A stretch of 64,000 bases of DNA from Deroplatys truncata (taxonomy: Eukaryota > Arthropoda > Insecta > Mantodea > Mantidae): the NCBI GenBank assembly GCA_030765065.1, contig CM060978.1:53472421-53536420 (forward strand), in the 5' to 3' direction. A program made the position numbers and the translations under genes. The notes under the pieces were generated by a model, which did not search any database, had not been told where the DNA came from, and saw only the letters and a list, made by a program, of their open reading frames with translations. Positions 1 to 11,005 of the stretch are shown piece by piece. Position 1 is the first letter of the stretch; every line of letters begins with the position of its first letter.

Positions 1-213
1 GCAACCAGCTATTAAGAGATATGTATGTGCTTAAAGGCTAGTGTATTTCCAAATTGCCCTTGTAAATATTCATTTCCCTTACATCTACAAGAAAATTAGC
101 AATAAGATAGACTCTGCAAATGTTTATCTCGATTAACATGAAGTAGTTGGAGAATAAGCGTTTGTATAAATAGTTTGTACAAGAGTAGAGAAAGTCATGT
201 GAGTGTAACATCA
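1..213 (+). repeat. HINE-A copy, 3' end only (cut by window edge)
   Basis: The window opens inside a HINE-A element. Visible are the GCAACCAGCT block, the AAGCGTTTGT block, the subterminal GAGTAGAGAAAGTCATGTG motif and the terminal ACATCAGATTTTT. The 5' part lies outside the window. The sequence is close to the copy ending at 63526. Confidence 0.8.
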
Positions 214-1206
214 GATTTTTTTAAGTTCCCCATAGATAAAAATCACATACATTAAATCAGGGTATCGAGAAGGCCATAATTCTCTACTACTTGCTCTATC
301 TTCAAAATTGTCCTGAATTAAATTTAACGACCTATCAGCGGTATGCGCAGCAGCAGTTTGTCGGAAAAATAAAGATTGACATTCAAAGTCCGTCAACTAT
401 TCAAAAAATGGTGCACTGTGATATGTGTATCTCTCTCCATGTATTATTTGTTAAAAAAAACGGTCTACTATTCTTTATGCATTTTTTGCTCGCCAATTTT
501 TGCGTCATGCAAAGGAATACGTGTGTAAAATCGGGTTTCACTGTGCTCCAATATCTGTTATTTTGCGACAAAACACAGCCATATAAATGAAACCATGCTT
601 AGTCAGAGAAGAATATTAAGTGTTGGTTAATTACTCTTATCACTGACATTTTGCGAAATGTAATTACATAAATTTATTCAACTCTGATGAACGGGTAAAA
701 AATAAGATTATGCAAATACCCTCTTACACTTTAAGAACTTAAAAACTACAGGCGAGATATCTACTCAATTTCGAATATTGAACTCTGAATTGTGAATAAA
801 AATTTCTTGAAAACACTCCAGAAATATGCGGATATACGGCAAAATTTACATTTCCTATGATAAACTATTGGTTTATTGTCAATGTAATTGTAAATATGAG
901 AACATGATGCGGTTGCGGGGATGTTATAACTACTTCGGCGGGAGTCTGAGCTGCGGCAGCCGGCTCACGAGTAGCCATACGTTGGCCACAGTGTGAAGGA
1001 AAAACACTTATACCAGACATTATTTCTTTTTGCTGGTATTGCCTTATGCTTTGATTCTAATCTGATTAAAATACTTAATGTGTGTATTGGCTGCCCCTTA
1101 TTAGGAAAAGTTATAACATTAAAAGGAAAGTAATATCTTTCTTTTAATTCAACTGATATTAATATTTCAAATAATTGTTTATGGTAGTGGTAGAAGAGTA
1201 AAGTGA
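214..1206. other. Unassigned AT-rich stretch
   Basis: No recognisable gene or repeat of this window is seen. Short open frames (for example 291-590 +) have no family resemblance and biased AT-rich composition. A GC-richer patch lies at about 900-990. Confidence 0.4.
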
Positions 1207-1589
1207 TTCATTGTGAACAACTTTTGTATAACTGGTAAACCTTAAGAGATAGAGAAATTTTACTACACAAAAAATGTAGATCGCGTTAAAATACACAATT
1301 TATGTCATATACATTTTTGTTGTTGAGTGAACCATTTTAGAGATATTGCTTGTTATTCCCTTATATTTTCCAATACTTTTTCTCAAATGGGAATTCGTTA
1401 TTTTTATGTCCTGTACATGGAAAGAGAGTGGAATGCGCCACATAGCAACCAGCTCTTAAAATATTTGACTATCGCTTAAAGCCTAGCAATTCCCCTTGTG
1501 TCTACAAGAAAATTAGCAATAAGATTAACATGTCGATTAACTTGAAGCATATGGAGATTAAACGTTTGTAGAAATAGTAAAAGCTTTGC
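1207..1589 (+). repeat. HINE-A copy, 3' part
   Basis: It matches the HINE-A second half, from the GTGAACGACTTTTGCATAAC block to the AAGCGTTTGT block. It stops about 45 bp short of the normal 3' end, where a copy in the opposite orientation begins, giving a tail-to-tail junction at 1589/1590. Confidence 0.75.
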
Positions 1590-3187
1590 AGAATTAGCTG
1601 CATTACACATTTCGTTACAGCGATAGTTAAATGTTTAAGACCTGGACGCTATATGCTGGCTTTAAAATTCCAACTGTTTCCATACAATCGCGAGAAACAA
1701 TTGAATGCTGAAAGGACCTCAAAAAATGACCAAGTAATTAAAAATTCGCACCCTTTAATAACGGATTTCTCAGAAATGACTTATGCTACAACAAACTTAT
1801 TTGACATAGATTATGTGTTTTAAAGAAATATACATATTTTGTTTGGTACGTATTCGTCTATCGCTTTAGGTTTAGCAGTTTACAAGATTATACAAAATTT
1901 CTTCCAACTGAAGTGCACTTCACAGGTTATTCCCAGAAAGTTCAAGATATAGATTTTATTTGTCATGTAAATGTCTTTAATGTATTGTATTTTAATCAAA
2001 ATCGTTAAATCGATTTTGGAAAATCAAAAATTGAAAAATGTTCTAGGTAAAGGTTAGTTTGGGTGGGGGATTTTCTTGAAAATCCTCGCTCGCATCCTTG
2101 GAAGGTATGAGAAAGGAGTATTTTAGAAGGAGTTGTATCGTATTTCGACTGCTGGGGAGCCGAACTTGTAGTAGTTGCAACCGCACGTATAGTAAACAGC
2201 CTTCGCCCCAAATGTACTTTCAGGTGGCCTTTGTCGCAAGTTTAAAAAAAATATTTACTTTGTGATTTAACTGTTTCTTTAAATATTATATATCTATGTT
2301 TGCCTCGGCTGCGTCAGTATTTGATAGACACGTTTCTCTTAGCAGGGTTGCGGTGCGACAAGTATGTAGGCTTACACAGATTATAATTTTACTTCACTCC
2401 TTTTATTAACACTTGATACGATTTAAATATAACTTCACTGATATAGAGAGCTGTGACATTCTTTTATAAATTACTTGCGCTTTTCAACACGTAAACTATT
2501 TTTATCTCACACGAATACGTATTATACTTCTCGAGGACGTGTCTCGCGTCCGGTTAGAAACACTGTTTGCAGCAACTGAACCGTATTTCAACCGCCTAAA
2601 CTTGTAAATTTCTGTATTTCAAGTCTCTGATTGGCTATTCCTAAGCCAATAGGATACCTTCTTTTAACTAAAGCTTTTTCTGGTTGTTGATTGGGTATTT
2701 TTAAACTCTCTGAAAATTTACATTATTGTTGCTGCAATAATGACTAGTAGCATTTAAACTTTCAAATTCATTATTGCCCCAAGGTTACCTCATTGTTAGC
2801 AACCTTTAACCTATTATTCTCACAGCTCCTACATTATTAAAGTACGTAATATATTCAGATAACATTATAACACATGGATACAATAATGCAAACATATACA
2901 AAGACTGTTACATACACTTTTACAAGTTATTACATACTCATATTGCTTTTTAGTGTTAAAAATACTGCCTCAGGTACTAAAACTAAATACCAAGTCTGGT
3001 ATTATGCGACTTCTCGTTTTTAATTATGCTGTTCTCACACACAAACACACATACGGATCTTTTTATAAAATACTTTTTTTTCTATTCAGAGGTCCTAAAA
3101 CATGTATTTCCTGTGAAATCTCGGTATAGAATTTATGGGTGGAACACAAAACTTCCCCTACCTAATCTACGTATTAGAGAAAGTAGA
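1590..3187 (-). repeat. Old HINE-A copy interrupted by a solo LTR
   Basis: This is an older-subfamily HINE-A on the minus strand. It runs from the GCAGAAATAGCTACATTACAC-like block at 1597 through the TTTTAATCAAAATCGTTA block to the 5' terminus (TTAGAGAAAGTA near 3180). It is interrupted by the LTR-B copy at 2108-2972, after which the HINE sequence resumes exactly (CTAAAACTAAATACC). Confidence 0.75.
2108..2972 (-). mobile_element. LTR-B copy 1, solo LTR with GGTA target duplication
   Basis: An 865-bp insert in a HINE-A copy. Read on the plus strand it begins TGAG and ends CTGCCTCA, so the ends are TG..CA. GGTA is duplicated at 2104-2107 and 2973-2976. It carries two copies of the short GCCCCAAATGT/CCGGTGGCC unit, CCAAT-type boxes (GATTGGCTATT, near 2630 and 2690) and no coding sequence. 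It is shorter than copies 2 and 3 because the first ~45 bp are partly deleted. A solo LTR left by LTR-LTR recombination is the simplest reading; a non-autonomous DNA element is the alternative. Confidence 0.75.
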
Positions 3188-3374
3188 AATAGAATGTTAC
3201 TTAATATTCTTAACTTTGCGGTATCAATTGGTACCATATAGCTGCACTGATTGTAGATTAACTGTCATGGAACTAAATGACAACAGTGTGTGTTCAGGTT
3301 TCCGTTAAGACACAATCCTGGAGTCTTGTTAATGAGCGAATTGCTTATTAAATAACCATAACACCCCCGCAAAC

Positions 3375-3510
3375 ACATAGGTACTCTCACAAAACACCAG
3401 ATTCTGGGAATACCGTGAAAGGTTTTTGTTTAAAGACAACTTTCTAGAGCCTAGCCAGGAATCGAACCCGGAACAGGCAGTTTCTCTACCAAATGAGGTC
3501 TGGGACAGTA
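3375..3510 (-). mobile_element. SINE-K fragment (tRNA-derived)
   Basis: On the minus strand there is a pol III B-box-like GGGTTCGATTCCTGGCT, followed by sequence matching the better copy at 44983-45264 (the TCTGGG and ACTCTCA blocks). The A-box half is poorly preserved. Confidence 0.5.
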
Positions 3511-3564
3511 ATAGCAGTTAAAGTGTTCGTTTTCAAGCATTGGTCTTTCATTTACCAGTCGGTA

Positions 3565-3845
3565 CATCGCCCTACGTGGTCTGCCTCAGGTTCCCCAGGT
3601 CGCGGATTCAAACACGGCGGAGGGCGATAGATTTTTTCGGGCGTAAAAATCCTTAGCATGGCTTCCTTCGGAAGGGAAGTAAAACCGGTGGTACCGTATT
3701 GTAGATCTGCAGCACGTAAAATAACCTTAAGCCTAATGAAGAGGCTCTGAACAAACTTTCCGGTTTTTCACGCCCAATATAAAATGGGATGCTAAGAACC
3801 ATAGTAGTTAAAGAGCGTCCATAAATTAAACTTAATTTAATTTCT
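3565..3845 (+). mobile_element. SINE-V copy 1
   Basis: A tRNA-derived SINE. It has a degenerate tRNA head, a B-box region (GCGGATTCAAACACGGCGG), the body motif GCATGGCTTCCTTCGGAAG and a tail TTAATTTAATTT. A target duplication GTCGGTA lies at 3558-3564 and 3846-3852. Three other copies are in the window (about 12080, 23165, 41163). Confidence 0.8.
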
Positions 3846-3959
3846 GTCGGTATGGAGTCCCCTTTGCAGTTCTGCTTAGCCAAACCTTTTGGTATCCGCG
3901 CTATCAGTATAAACTAACTTCAACTAAGGACGGCTTGTATGGGCCACCTGGTATACCTA

Positions 3960-4239
3960 TAGGATGAATCACCTAAAACTTGCACCAAAAATATTTTGGA
4001 AATGGAAAGTGCTGTTGATGTGCAGTTTTCACAGTATTGATTGGTAGTCAGGGGCTCCTACATTTAGCCTATAAACTGATTTTAATAATACTAAGATAGT
4101 GCATTTTTTTGAGGAAACCTACAATTTTTTAAATGGAACAATGCCTAGTTACATCAACAGGAAAAAGTAGGGTAAATTAGAATGCCAGTGGTCTTTATTA
4201 CAGGATATTTGCGGTGCAAGTTTTAGGTGATTCACCCTG
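3960..4239. mobile_element. 280-bp MITE with 37-bp TIRs and TA duplication
   Basis: The ends are inverted: GGATGAATCACCTAAAACTT near 3962 pairs with AAGTTTTAGGTGATTCACCC near 4219. TA is present on both sides (3958-3959, 4240-4241). No coding capacity is seen. The TA target site and terminal CAGGGTGAATC fit a Tc1/mariner-superfamily non-autonomous element. Confidence 0.75.
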
Positions 4240-4289
4240 TATACATTATTAAGCATATTTAAGTCCTTCCTAAGTTGTTCACTACTTTG

Positions 4290-5105
4290 TTTGTCCATAA
4301 GTCGTCAACAATAATGTATATGAAATAAATTGTGTGTTTTAACGAGATCTACATTTTTTATCTATCTCTTACGGTTTACCAGTTATACAAAAACATTCAC
4401 AATGGGGACATTCCCAGAAAATTCAAGATATACATTTCATGTCTTATGTGATATTTTAATCAAAATAATTAGAGCCATTTTTGAGAAAATCAAACTCTTC
4501 GAAAAATATTTCATGTAAAGAGTAGTCTGTGCTGGGGTTTTGTTTAACATCTTCGTGTCGCATCTTTGAAAGATTCTTCTTCTTCTGTTTAACTTCCTCT
4601 TACGTAGGACTTACACACCCCAGGAATTACAGACGGGTGCCTGGGGTAAGAGGCCCGTCGAGGAGCAGACACTCATGGCAGCCCGATGCTTGGTATGGGA
4701 GGAAGGAATTAGATGAAACGAAATGCTGAAATGGATGATTATTGGAGCAGTCGGTGGAATGAACGGAGGGGGAAACCGGAGAAATATACACCACAAATCC
4801 CACATGCGGGTCCCTGGGATTGAACCCGGGCCGCCTCGGTGAGCGGTCTAACCACTCGGCCACGGCACCGCCTATCTTTGAAAGATACTGAATCTAAATA
4901 CCAAGTTTGGTATTTATCCGACTTTTCGTTTTTGAGTTATTCTGTTCACAAACATACAGACATATATACAGAAACTTTTTATAAAAATGCTTTTTTGGAT
5001 TCAGGGGGCCTCAAAACATGTATTCCCTGTGAAATCTCGGTATCGAATTTTTGGGTGGAATACAATACTTCCCCTACTTACTATACGTAATAGAGAAAGT
5101 AAAAA
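4290..5105 (-). repeat. HINE-A copy interrupted by SINE-S
   Basis: A minus-strand HINE-A covering its middle and 5' parts, ending at AATAGAGAAAGTAAAAA. It is split by the SINE-S at 4575-4873. The microsatellite is short and degenerate (ACAAACATACAGACATATA). Confidence 0.75.
4575..4873 (-). mobile_element. SINE-S copy 1, 13-bp target duplication
   Basis: On the minus strand the head reads as a tRNA-like A box GTGGCCGAGTGGTTA and B box GGGTTCAATCCC, resembling Ser/Leu-type tRNAs. It is followed by a non-tRNA body and a CTTCTT tail. The HINE target ATCTTTGAAAGAT is duplicated exactly at 4562-4574 and 4874-4886, which shows retroposition. It is a relative of the copy at 39702-40008. Confidence 0.9.
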
Positions 5106-5648
5106 ATGAAGAAAATACCTATGTATGTCTTTAACATTATAAATTTATATTTTTGTATTGTTTAATGATTTTGACTTTGATGTAAAATTTTCTTAGTAAT
5201 TTCTTATTTAAAATGTTCTTGTCAATGAGACATGGAAATGTCTGAATAAAGTGTAAAGGGAACATTTTTATGTAGTTTTTCCTTACTAATTCTGGTCCTT
5301 TCGCGTGGTTTTACAGTGCTGTCAGTTCTGCATTTGTACCCAATTACCTGAACTTCCCTGCCAACCTTATTATTTCTGTTCAAACTCTGAATCACCTCCA
5401 CACTCAATTGTTTCTTGTCCCGTCCTCTTTATTTCCCATTCCTGTTATATTGTTCTGGAGACATTTCTAGGGACACGTTTATGGGCATCCGTACGACCAT
5501 TTTATGTTTATGGTATTATCACCATCCTGTTCAATAAAATTTCCTCATAACACTCCTATGGGTTTATAAAACAATAAAACTGAGAAGAATAGCTTGCCTT
5601 TAGGGGTGTTTGGTAGCATTCAGGAACAACGCTTACGTTTTGTCTTTT
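5106..5648. other. Unassigned AT-rich stretch
   Basis: No repeat of this window and no recognisable gene is seen. Two AATAAA motifs occur near 5536 and 5572. The open frame at 5305-5550 (+) has no family resemblance. Confidence 0.4.
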
Positions 5649-6476
5649 TTACTTTCTCTACTACGTATAGTAAGTAGGGAAAGTATTGTATTCCACCCAA
5701 AAATTTGATACCGAGATTTCACCGGAAATACATGTATTGAGGCCCCCTGAAAGCATTTTTGGAAACATGTCCGTATGTGTGTGTGAACAGCATAACTCAG
5801 AAACGAACAGTCGGATAAACACCAAACTTCATATATGGTTCTGTATCTTCTACAGATGCAACACGAAGGTTTTCAAGAAAATACCCCTACCCCAGATTAC
5901 CCTTTACATGGAACATTTTTCGAAAATTGTAATTTTCTCAAAAATGGATCTAAAGATTTTGATTAAAATATCATAAGTTTAAGATATTTTTATGACAAAT
6001 AAAATGTATATGTTGAATTTTCTGGGAATGTCTCTAAAAGTATTCTTCATTATGAACGACTTTTGCATAACTGGTAAACCATAAGAGATAGACAAAATTT
6101 TACTAGACTAAAAATGTAGATCGCGTTAAAATATACAATTTATGTCATATACGTGTTTTTTGTTGAGTGGACCATTTTCGAGATATTGCTTGTTATTCCC
6201 TTAAATTTTCCAATGCTTATACTTTTTCTCAAATGGAAATTCGTTATTAATTTTTTTTGTCCTGGTAATTCAAAGAGAATGGAATACTTCACATATCAAC
6301 CAGCTCTTAAAATATTTAACTATTGCTTAAAACCTAGCAATTCTCCTTGAATCTACAAGAAAATTAGCAATAAGATTAACATCTCGATATTCAATTAACG
6401 TGAAGCATAAGCGTTTGTAAAAATAGTTTGTACAAGAGTAGAGAAAGTCATGTGAGTGTAACACATCAGATTTTTT
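5649..6476 (+). repeat. HINE-A, complete reference copy
   Basis: It starts ACTTTCTCTACTACGTATAG and ends GTGTAACACATCAGAT, with T runs on both sides. The 12-nt ACTTTCTCTACT at the 5' end recurs in inverse complement about 30 nt from the 3' end (GAGTAGAGAAAGT). Between that and the end a small hairpin can form (ATGTG, 7-nt loop, CACAT). A short TGTGTGTG microsatellite lies about 125 nt in. No ORF of significance is present. The architecture (subterminal inverted repeats, internal microsatellite, 3' hairpin, T-rich site) is that of DINE-1-like Helentron-associated elements; the assignment is inference. Another copy follows head-to-tail with no spacer. Confidence 0.8.
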
Positions 6477-7060
6477 TACTTTCTCTACTACGTATAGTAA
6501 GTAGGAGAATCATTGTTTTGCACCCAAAAATACGATGCCGAAGTTTCAACGGAAATAAACGTTTTGACGCCCTCTGAACAGAAAATATGTATTATTTCAA
6601 AAAGAAGTGTGTGTGTGTGTATGAATAACGCAACTCGAAACCGAAAGGCCGGATAAATACCAAGCTTGGTATTTATGTTCGGTACTATCCAAAAATGAAC
6701 AAGAAGATTTTCAAGAAAATCCCGCAACCCAAACTACACTTTAGATCTAACATTTTTCGAAATATTAAAGATATTTACATTACAAGTAAAGTATATATAT
6801 TTGATTTAATCGGAATAACCTATGAAGTCATTTTCATTGGGAAGGAATTTTGTATGATCTTGTATAATTAGTAAAGGATAAACAATAGACGAAAACGTAC
6901 TACATAAAAATGAGTTATTCTTTGGAGTATAAGCCATCTCCGAGATATACTTTATTAATCATTCGAATTATTCCTTTCTCGGTCCTGCCAATTCAGTTGT
7001 AATTTTAAGGCCAGGATATAGTGTTCGGCACCTGAAGCAGTACGTTTTGATTAGTTAAAT
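6477..7060 (+). repeat. Old HINE-A copy, tandem to the previous one
   Basis: It begins TTACTTTCTCTACTACGTATAG directly after the CAGATTTTT end of the preceding copy. It is more diverged, with a short (GT)n at 6608-6620, and fades out after the AAGGCCAGGATATAGTG block. Confidence 0.75.
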
Positions 7061-7539
7061 AAAATTACAATCATGGGAAGAATAAATACCAATAACAGTA
7101 AGGATAGTGTTAAATAAAACTGGAAAGCGAATGTTACTCTATGTGGAAATAAGGGTTGAGAGAGACAAGGTCATCAGCGGCCGGAAACGGGTGGTTTTTC
7201 CCTCTATTGTTAAGTGTCCCGTTAGGTTGCTGGAACGCAGAGGTGTAGAAAAGGGTCAATGCTCGCCAAAAGCCAGATTGCCTTATGCATCCAATGAAAG
7301 AAGCTAGAAATCAGGTGATAGTGGAATGGGGAGGTATAGAACGTTTGAAATAGAGAAACAGGAGATTTTAGAAGACACACTTGGCCGTGTTAGTTCCTGG
7401 GAGATGTTTGTCAGAAAAGTGTCAGCGGATAGGCGCGATGATATGAAGTGTAACAAATACGAAATGCCCGCGTGTGTGTCGAAGTAATAGCAGGAATCAA
7501 ATGTTAAAACGGTAACGGTAAATAAGCGAGCAGGAAAAC
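7061..7539. other. Unassigned stretch
   Basis: GC content is slightly higher than in the neighbours. No recognisable gene or repeat is seen. The short frames at 7107-7307 (+) and 7304-7573 (-) resemble no family I know. Confidence 0.35.
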
Positions 7540-7670
7540 AAACAGTCGTATTCACCACTAACCCGAGATCCAAAATCTATGGAAAAAACCCTGAGCTAGT
7601 ACCGAACCCGGGACCATTCCTACAAATCCCGTACCGTAAAATAGCCGCATACCATAGCAAACTGGCTCCC
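7540..7670 (-). mobile_element. tRNA-derived SINE fragment
   Basis: On the minus strand there is a B-box-like GGTCCCGGGTTCGGTACTAG, followed by a GGGTTTTTTCC block, as seen just after the tRNA head in the SINE-G and SINE-K families here. It is too degraded to assign to one family. Confidence 0.4.
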
Positions 7671-7674
7671 TAAC

Positions 7675-7890
7675 GTGGGGCGCATAATCGACAACAAAAA
7701 CTACCGCAAACCCTGTCTATGTTTGCGCCCTTCGTCACTCGAATCTGGATCTCCGTCCTCAACCCTCTCTCCTAGGGGTGACGGTAGAAAGAGAAAGGGT
7801 CGTTGCAGCCTACTTGCGGTGCCCTGCCCCGTTGTGGGGACCCCTCCTTTCGTCTGTACCTTTGGAGTTACCTTTGAAGGTTGATGAAGA
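7675..7890 (+). mobile_element. SINE-G 3' fragment
   Basis: Related to the 3' half of the minus-strand SINE-G at 11010-11525. Shared blocks are TTTGCGCC, GAATCTGGATCT, CCTACTTGCGGTGC and CTGCCCC, in the opposite orientation to that copy. The tRNA head is missing. Confidence 0.6.
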
Positions 7891-8057
7891 GACCTAAAGG
7901 GCCTTTTTTGGTATCAAATATAGACTTGGATTTAAGGTTTTAATACTTAAATATATTATTGATTGCTTAGGAAATTAAATCTATTACATACTTTACTGTT
8001 GTTATTAATAACATTATAAATTTTTTAAAGATTGAGATGCTTCCATCGTAGCATATA

Positions 8058-8904
8058 CACTACGTGATCAAAAGTATCCGGACACCTGGCTCAAAATGAC
8101 TTACAAGTTCGTGGTACCCTCCATCGGTAATGCTGGAAGTCAATATGCTGTTGGCCCACCCTTAGCCCTGATGGCAGCGTTCACTCTCGCAGGCATACTT
8201 TCAATCAGTTGCTGCAAGGTTTCTTGGGGAATGGCAGGTCATTCTTCACGGAGTGCGGAACTGAGGAGAGATATCGATGTAGGTCGGTGAGGCCTGGCAC
8301 GAAGTCGGCGTTCCAAAACATCCCAAAGATGTTCTATAGGATTCAAGTCAGGACTCTGTGCAGGCCAGTGCATTACAGGGATGTTATTGTCGTGTAACAA
8401 CTCCGTCACAGCCCGCGCGTGATTCATCACTCCACACAACGTTTTGCCACTGTTCAATCGTGTAATGTAGACGCTCCTTAAACCTAGCGAGGCATCATTT
8501 GGTATTTTCCTGCGTGATGTGTGGCTTATGAGCATCCACTCGACCATGGAATCCAAGGTTTCTCACTTTGCGGTGCATGGTCATGGTACTTGGAGTGGAT
8601 CCTGATGCAGTTTGGAATTCCTGTGTGATGGCCTGGATAGATGTCTGACTATTACTCTTTACGACCCTCTTCAAATGTCGGCGGTCTCTGTCAATCAACA
8701 GACGAGGTCGGCCTGTACGCTTTTGTGCTGTACATGTCCCTTCACGTTTCCACTTCACTATCACATAAGGAACAGTGGACCTTGGGATGTTTAGGAGTGT
8801 GGAAATCTAGCGTACAGACTTCTGACACAAGTGACACCCAATCACTTTACCACGTTCGAAGTCCGTGAGTTCCATTCTGCTGTTTCACGATGTCTAATGA
8901 CTAC
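8058..8904 (-). mobile_element. Truncated Tc1-like (DD34E) transposon, copy 1
   Basis: The left terminus reads CACTACGTGATCAAAAGTAT after a TA (8056-8057) and matches the left end of copy 2. The right end is lost: homology to copy 2 stops at 8904. Relative to copy 2 about 285 bp are also missing at 8423/8424, removing the central catalytic part. Confidence 0.85.
8140..8875 (-). pseudogene. Tc1-like transposase pseudogene, copy 1
   Basis: The minus strand encodes Tc1-type transposase pieces. One is an N-terminal helix-turn-helix part with the TGRPRLL motif (8495-8764). The other is a C-terminal part with WPAQSPDLNPIEHLWDVLER (8239-8556), which holds the last catalytic Glu, ending in a Lys-Gly-Gly-rich tail and a stop at 8140-8142. 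The two parts are in different frames. The segment with the first and second catalytic Asp has been deleted, so the product could not be active. Confidence 0.85.
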
Positions 8905-9341
8905 GTTAGGAACCCCGTCTGCCCTAGCCTGTAACCCCGGATCAGATTGCCCTGTGTGTGTCTTTCGCTTCACCCCTTCATAAAATAGGCCTCCTATGTG
9001 CTTCCGTGCCGAAATGCTCCTCCGCAACTAATCTACCCTCTGCCACCTACTCTTTATTATTCTTATGAAAGGTTTTGTTCCACGAAATTTATTATTTAAT
9101 TGTGAAGAGTGATATGCAAGATTTCAAAGTATAAAATTCCAAATTCTTCACATGATATCTGATTTTCATTTTTTGTCATCACACAGCAAGGTGGCGCCGA
9201 CCAGCCTGACCGAAGGCTTTTTAGTTGTTTTCCTTGGTCGCTAGAAGAATGTTGGTTTTTATAATTTAATCCACGAATTTTCCTATAATCCCTTTCATCA
9301 CTACATTCAATTTCCTTCTTCTTTACCGTCATATCAGACAC
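8905..9341. other. Unassigned stretch
   Basis: It follows the breakpoint of the truncated Tc1 element. No gene or repeat is recognised. Confidence 0.35.
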
Positions 9342-9482
9342 TAGGCTGATCACCCATCCAGGGTTTGCTGTAACCCAGAGTTTGTTTGCTCTTCTACAAA
9401 CTACTGACCCAAGGCATTGGCTTGTAAGTTCTTGGGGGTGTCAGTCCTACAAAGGGGATGGTAATTCTTTGAAGAAAAAGAA
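9342..9482 (+). mobile_element. SINE-S 3' fragment
   Basis: Diverged match to the 3' half of the SINE-S at 39702-40008 (blocks GGCTGATC, CTTGTAAGTTCTTGG, GTCAGTCCTACA) and the A/G-rich tail GAAGAAAAAGAAC. The tRNA head is absent. Confidence 0.5.
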
Positions 9483-9566
9483 CAAGGAAATTGCCATCTA
9501 GGAAAGTTACTACATACGATGATAAAATAATTTCCTTCTATAATTAAGTTGTACAAATCTATGATA

Positions 9567-10380
9567 AAAAAATCTGATGTGTTACACTCACATGAATTTC
9601 TCCACTCTTGTACAAACTATTTTTACAAACGCTTATTCACCATATGCTTCATGTTAATCGATATGTTAATCTTGTTGCTAATTTTCTTGTAGATGCAAGG
9701 GGAATATGCTAGGTTTTAAGCGATAGTCAAATATTTTAAGAGCTGGTTGCTATGTGGAGTATTCCATTCTGTTTGTAATACCAGGACAAAAAATATCAAT
9801 AGCGAATTTACATTTGAGAAAAAGTATATGTATTAGAAAATTTAAGGTAATAACAAGCAATATCTCGAAAATGGTTCACTCAACAACAAAAATGTATATG
9901 ACATAAATTGTGTATTTTAACGCGATCTACATTTTTTGTGTAGTAAAATTTTGTCTATCTCTTATGGCTTACCAGTTATGTTAAAGTCGTTCACAATGAA
10001 GAATACTTTTGTAGACATTCCCAGAAAATTCAAGATATACATTTCATTTGTCATGAAAATATCTTAAACATATGATATTTTAATCAAAATCGTTAGAGCA
10101 ATTTTTGAGAAAATAAAAATTTTTGAAAAATGTTCCATGTAAAGGGTAATCTGGGGTGGGGAGATTTTCTTGAAAACCTTCGTGTCGCATCTCTGGAAGA
10201 TACTGAACCTAAATACTTGGTTTGGTGTTTATCCGACTGTTCACGGACATGTTTCCAAAAATCCTTTTTTTTTGGATTCAGGGGGCCACAAAATATATAT
10301 TTCCGGTGAAATTCGATATCGAATTTTTGGGTGGAATACAATAATTCCCCTACTTACTCTACGTAGTAGAGAAAGTAAAA
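9567..10380 (-). repeat. HINE-A, near-complete minus copy
   Basis: It starts at AATCTGATGTGTTACACTCA and ends at GTAGTAGAGAAAGTAAAAA. The microsatellite has been lost together with the flanking CAGCATAACTC block (around 10238), so this copy is internally deleted. Confidence 0.8.
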
Positions 10381-11005
10381 ATATACCTAAAATGGTTGAA
10401 ATTAAAATAATTTCAATAATGGCTTGAACATACTTCAGTCGGCTTTCTGGGATTGCTGCCTTTAATGGACTGATTTAAAATATATTGGTCAGAATGTTAA
10501 ATTCGTTGATTTCAATGATTCATAGACCGAGTTAAACTGTTTTATAATGGTGGTAATATTATATGAAGGAGCTATGAGACCTAGGAGAAACTTCCCTATT
10601 AACTTACAAAAAATAAAACAAATGGAGAAGACAAATGAAGCATACTACTTTCATGCTCACCAGCTGTGCAGACAAAACTTTGAGGCTTATGTTTGGTTTT
10701 CTTGTGTAGTAAAATATAAAATATTGGGCCGTATATATCCCTGGAATGTGGGCGGTAGACCTACTGGTGTGCGGTCATTAACCGTAGTAACATAATGCAT
10801 TTCGTAAACCAATAATGTACACACAAAACAGTTGAACCTCCCTTTTACATTATCCAGTCTACGTTTTTCGCAGATATACGTTAAATGTTTTTAGGCACCG
10901 AACTTTGTCCATTAATATTTAGCTCAATTATATGTTTTTCGGTTATACGCTTTCGTACTAATACGTCGCAATTTTTTCTGATCCCCTTACCTGTAATAAA
11001 AGGCA
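10381..11005. other. Unassigned AT-rich stretch
   Basis: No repeat shared with the rest of the window was noticed. An 82-codon open frame at 10547-10795 (+) is not recognisable. Confidence 0.35.
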
